The notes beneath the pieces are model-generated. The model was not told the DNA's origin. It was given only the letters and a program-made list of their open reading frames with translations, and searched no databases. Both the position numbers and the translations under genes were made by a program. Shown piece by piece: positions 60,429 to 64,000 of a stretch of DNA of 64,000 nucleotides (positions within the stretch are counted from its first letter, which is position 1; every line of letters starts with the position of its first letter). Source of the stretch: UBA1731 sp964440985. Its GTDB lineage: Bacteria; Verrucomicrobiota; Kiritimatiellia; RFP12; UBA1067. The stretch spans positions 1 to 64,000 of the forward strand of contig CAYTWE010000004.1 in the NCBI GenBank assembly GCA_964440985.1, in the 5' to 3' direction.

Positions 60429-63400
60429 CTACCGGACAACGATCTGCATCCCGATCGGCGGCATTATCTGTCCGTAGCCTACCGTCCCGGCCTCGCCGAA
60501 TGATGCCGGACGCTCAAGAGACGCCGCTCCTACGCGGGCGTAGATGTTCGTTCCGCCAGACACATCGACCACGCCCGCATATGTACAGCCTTCCTGCGCT
60601 TCGGCGGTGCGGCGGATGCGGCAACGCCTTTCAGTTCCGTACTTCGCGGCGTTTTCGACACCAGACCACAACGCAACCCGTCCGCCACCGCCACAGCCGG
60701 AGGCGCTGTTCGCATAGTTTGCGCCATCGCCGCCACGAGCAGATATTCTTCCGCCACCGGAGACGGTGCTGCCGGAAAGATACACGGTTCCGCCTGCACC
60801 GGATGCAACCCTGCACTGGTATCCCTCCGGCAAGGATGCGTCATTTCCGGAATATTTGGAGAAATATCCGCTCATCCACCCGTCGGATGACACCGTGCCG
60901 TCAATGTTTATCGACGATTTTGCCTCAACGATGATTGCGCCGCCGCCTGCGCCGCCCTCTCCGTAGCCATACACGCTCCCGCCCATGCCGGGCGCATCGG
61001 GGGCAAACCTGTCGCCAACGGTTGCGGACGCAAGTCCGTTGTTGACGAACGCACCATCGGAACCCACGCCAACGCCGCCAAGCCCGCCATGCGAACCGCC
61101 CGCCGCCTGCGATGAGGTCGCCGCGCCGAATCCCCATCTGTGCGACGCGCCCATCATGCTGTTCTGCGTGGTCGCATCCCACCCACCGGCTCCACCTCTT
61201 CGGTCGGAAGAAAACAGCCCATCGGCAGTCACGTCAAGCGCACCGACCGAAAAATGCGGAACGGAAAGATTCACCGGATCGCACGAAGCGTAAAGCGTTC
61301 CGGCTACCGTCATTGTCCCCGTCACAGACACCTCAGCACCCCATCGCATTGCCGCATTCGTCTCCGCCGCACGAACCTCAACGGTCGCGCCCTCCGCTAT
61401 CGTGAAATCTCCGCCGACGGTCAGCCTGTTCACCTCACGACCGCCCCATGTATCGTTCACTGCGCAGCGCATATTCGTCCAGCACACGTTCCCGATCTCA
61501 AGACGAGACTCCGCCGATTCGACCGTCAGGTCGCCGGTCACCTCAAAGCTGAATCCCTCGGCAGGAAACCTCACGTGCCCCCACGACCAGACGAAATTCC
61601 CTTCGTGGCGGAACGACGGAACGTCAAGCAGCTTTCCAGATATGCCCTTTCCGACCAGACGTCCACGCAACGCCGCATCGGTGATTACAACCGTGCCAGG
61701 CTCCGCATGTGTATTGTAGCGGTCGAACGTCGCAAGGGTGTCGCACTCGAACTTTTCGTCCCGATAGTAGCCGGGAGCTGCGGATATCTTCAGCCCATCG
61801 ACATCCGCCGCCGCCTGCGCCTCAGCATCGGATGTCTGTATCTTCACCATGCCGCCCCCAGCCGCGTGTCCGATGCGCGAGTCATCGGACGGATAGTTGC
61901 CGTTCGCAAGCACAAGCATAGGCGGATATACCGGCGCACCGCCATCACCGCCGTTCGCGGAGATCATCCCGGAACCCTTTATCGCCTTGCATGAAATCCA
62001 TACGCTTCCGCCTGATGCACCGGTATCGTGCTTCTGAGACGTGAGGAACGCCGTCGTTGCATCTGCGCCATCAGCCAGGATTGCGCCGTCAACGCTTACG
62101 ATCCCTGCAGCCTCAATCCGAACCGCACCACCGCCGGAATGCGATTCGCCGCTTCCCCACTTCGATGGGCAGGTGCCGCCAGAACCTGGCTCAACCGGCG
62201 CATAGGGATCGTCGTATGTCGATCCAGGCATATGCGGTACGGCGTTGAATCCACCCATCCCGCCATGCGACGGCGCGGATTTGCTTTCTGCCGATGCAGC
62301 TCCAGGACCGAAACCTGTAGCATGAATCTGCAGTTCACCATCCCACAGACCTCCGTCCCATCCCTTCTTCGATACGTCAATCGCGCCATCATTTGCAATG
62401 GAGAGATCGCCACACTTAATCCACACACGCGATTTCGCAGACTCGTTCGTGAACGGCCCGGCACATGTAACAAGGCCTTCAATGCTCACCGTGTCGGCGT
62501 TGACGCTGGTTGTCCAGTTGGAAAGCGTAAGCGTGGCTCCGTCACAGACCACAAGCAAACTAAGACGTGGCGTGGATTCAGAGAGAATCACGTCACCTTC
62601 AATGATTGCGCTCTCCCCTGCAACTGGCACAACCCCGCCATGCCAGTTTGCCGGATCATTCCAGTCCGAAGATGCGCTCCCACTCCAGAACCTACTTGCG
62701 CCAAGCACGGTGAGAGTACCGTCACCTATGATGTTCACTCCATGCGCCCCCATATCGTATATGCCCGGCGCAAGCGGCGTTCCGTCAACGGTTGCGGATA
62801 TGCACATTAACACCCGCCCTTTGCCGAGAACGAGTTCGGAAGACGAGCCCAGCACAACATTCGTGACGAACAACGGCAGTTTCGATGCCTCCGCTTCGAA
62901 TGTCGCATCCTCGGATACGGAGAGCTGCCCAAGCGCGGTGAACCCCGCCGTCCCCGTTACCATAAGTCTGCCACCCTTCACGTCAAATGTGCCGATGGTC
63001 GTGGATACGGCGTTGCTGAGGTACAGCGTGGTATCCTGTCCCTCTTTTGGCGTCCATTCAATGCCGGCGGCTCCCGTGAACGCACTCTTGAATCCTGATG
63101 TGGCACAACCCGACATCCTTATCGATGCCGGTGCCGGAGAAGTCACCACGCCACCATACTTTGCGGTTGCATCCCTCGCTGTGAATCCCGTCAGCAGCTG
63201 GCTGTGTCCGTTCAGGTTTACGCAGCCGTGTTCACGCTCGAAATAGAAGTACGTGACATTCCGCGGCAGCACATTCTCGTCCTCGCATATGAATGGGGAG
63301 TCTGCAACAAAAATTGCGGCCTGACTCGATTCCGTACTGTGGAAATGAACTGTGCTCTCGCTGTCGCCAGATGTCCTGTTCGATCCGGCAAGAGGCGCGT

Positions 63401-64000
63401 ACATATGCAGTTCCCCACCATTGTACGGCGCAAGCATAAAATAGTTGGCATGCTTTACGTTGCCCCTTAAACTCACCGTTCCGCCATCAACTATCGCCCT
63501 CAGCCTGAATCGGCAGTTTATCTCTGCGGTGAAATCGACGTCGGCGTTGTTGACGACAAGCGACCCTATGTTCTTGTAGTCCCCAGTCAGTTCAATGGGA
63601 ATGGAGATGGTGCCGTCCGCTTCAACGATCAGCCGGCATCCGAACCCGGCCGTATCCTCATTTTTGCAGGTCGCCTCGGCATCAAAAGCGGCGGACAACG
63701 CACCAAGCGCTCCGCAATCGTAGATGATGACGTCCCCAGACCCTGTCAACCTGTAGTTCAACGCCGCAAAATCTCCGCCACTCGGCGTACGCCCTGTCCC
63801 GTTGGCGATGAATGCACCGCTGAACGTATTGCCTCGATAGAGATGCAGACATCCGGCCCCTGTCTTTGCAAGCCCACCCGCGCCGGAAATTACGCCTCCA
63901 AGATGCAGAGGGCCGGCAGGCGTAGCGGCGGACAGCGCCGCCGGCCCGGTCACCGCAAGCGGTGTGGCCGCAGACGCCACATGGATGTCGTTTGAAATCC
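60429..64000 (-). CDS. large Gly-rich beta-helix surface protein (autotransporter-passenger-like), 5' truncated by window
   Basis: The open frame runs off the window end without a start, so at least 1190 C-terminal residues are visible. It opens with a repeat-like LHLGGVISGAGGLAKTGAG and GNTFSGAF of the autotransporter-associated beta-strand (PATR) kind. Two long parallel modules follow, each with FWSGSASSDWNDPANWHGGVVP- or SVDGRIL-type Gly/Ser-rich coils (GGAVRIEAAGIVSVDGAI and GGAIIVEAKSSINIDGTV). The C-terminus ends in MQIVVR without a classical barrel. It is likely exported and surface displayed. It precedes the sialate O-acetylesterase. Confidence 0.75.
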   Translation of the reverse strand, partial: ISNDIHVASAATPLAVTGPAALSAATPAGPLHLGGVISGAGGLAKTGAGCLHLYRGNTFSGAFIANGTGRTPSGGDFAALNYRLTGSGDVIIYDCGALGALSAAFDAEATCKNEDTAGFGCRLIVEADGTISIPIELTGDYKNIGSLVVNNADVDFTAEINCRFRLRAIVDGGTVSLRGNVKHANYFMLAPYNGGELHMYAPLAGSNRTSGDSESTVHFHSTESSQAAIFVADSPFICEDENVLPRNVTYFYFEREHGCVNLNGHSQLLTGFTARDATAKYGGVVTSPAPASIRMSGCATSGFKSAFTGAAGIEWTPKEGQDTTLYLSNAVSTTIGTFDVKGGRLMVTGTAGFTALGQLSVSEDATFEAEASKLPLFVTNVVLGSSSELVLGKGRVLMCISATVDGTPLAPGIYDMGAHGVNIIGDGTLTVLGASRFWSGSASSDWNDPANWHGGVVPVAGESAIIEGDVILSESTPRLSLLVVCDGATLTLSNWTTSVNADTVSIEGLVTCAGPFTNESAKSRVWIKCGDLSIANDGAIDVSKKGWDGGLWDGELQIHATGFGPGAASAESKSAPSHGGMGGFNAVPHMPGSTYDDPYAPVEPGSGGTCPSKWGSGESHSGGGAVRIEAAGIVSVDGAILADGADATTAFLTSQKHDTGASGGSVWISCKAIKGSGMISANGGDGGAPVYPPMLVLANGNYPSDDSRIGHAAGGGMVKIQTSDAEAQAAADVDGLKISAAPGYYRDEKFECDTLATFDRYNTHAEPGTVVITDAALRGRLVGKGISGKLLDVPSFRHEGNFVWSWGHVRFPAEGFSFEVTGDLTVESAESRLEIGNVCWTNMRCAVNDTWGGREVNRLTVGGDFTIAEGATVEVRAAETNAAMRWGAEVSVTGTMTVAGTLYASCDPVNLSVPHFSVGALDVTADGLFSSDRRGGAGGWDATTQNSMMGASHRWGFGAATSSQAAGGSHGGLGGVGVGSDGAFVNNGLASATVGDRFAPDAPGMGGSVYGYGEGGAGGGAIIVEAKSSINIDGTVSSDGWMSGYFSKYSGNDASLPEGYQCRVASGAGGTVYLSGSTVSGGGRISARGGDGANYANSASGCGGGGRVALWSGVENAAKYGTERRCRIRRTAEAQEGCTYAGVVDVSGGTNIYARVGAASLERPASFGEAGTVGYGQIMPPIGMQIVVR

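Overview
The window is 64 kb of a GC-rich bacterial chromosome. It is most likely from a Kiritimatiellota/Verrucomicrobiota-type (PVC) host-associated glycan degrader. That placement is an inference: many secreted glycosidases and esterases, tandem secreted SUMF1/FGE-like proteins with an Ig-like N-terminus, a long Gly-rich beta-helix surface protein, and housekeeping genes in an unusual order. Almost every gene lies on the minus strand. The only plus-strand items are a ubiE-type methyltransferase and a gene remnant. I see no rRNA, CRISPR array, prophage or transposase gene.

Layout. 0-15 kb: lgt, a phosphohexomutase and uxaE (hexuronate epimerase); a membrane metallophosphoesterase; the nucleotide pair pyrG-carB with overlapping ends; an operon of ROK kinase, N-acetylhexosamine 1-kinase-like protein, dnaB and rsmI. 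15-16.4 kb: a small lipoprotein whose putative promoter holds an A10 tract, next to a C15/(CA)n tract and a decayed gene. 16.4-26 kb: an esterase, a GT39-like transferase, a HAD phosphatase, ymdB, ruvA, trpS, an AlgE-like porin, kdgK and a DUF1080 lipoprotein. 26-32 kb: polA, a pdxY/radical-SAM/TrmH overlapping trio, and tpiA.

32-46.5 kb is the most distinctive block: a tightly packed minus-strand run of eight secreted proteins (small exported protein, two FGE-like paralogues, two large GH42-like glycosidases, a truncated gene, a GH20-SGNH fusion, and an uncharacterised 800-residue protein). It is preceded by a good sigma70-like promoter with an A11 tract in its spacer. 46.6-48.8 kb encodes an exported alpha/beta hydrolase and an exported nitrilase-family enzyme. 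48.8-49.8 kb is non-coding and contains a MITE-like element with inverted ends and an 11-bp direct repeat, followed by tRNA-Ser(GGA). 50-58.9 kb holds argS, def, an M16C peptidase, eno, an esterase lipoprotein, ubiE and a short-chain dehydrogenase. 59-64 kb has a sialate O-acetylesterase and a large beta-helix surface protein that runs off the window.

Together the accessory genes fit growth on host or mucin-like glycans: GH20 hexosaminidase, sialate O-acetylesterase, N-acetylhexosamine 1-kinase, GH42-like enzymes, and uronate catabolism through UxaE and KdgK. A second theme is promoter architecture. Several genes have an extended -10 (TGn-TATAAT type) only 6-10 bases before their ATG, which predicts leaderless or nearly leaderless mRNAs.
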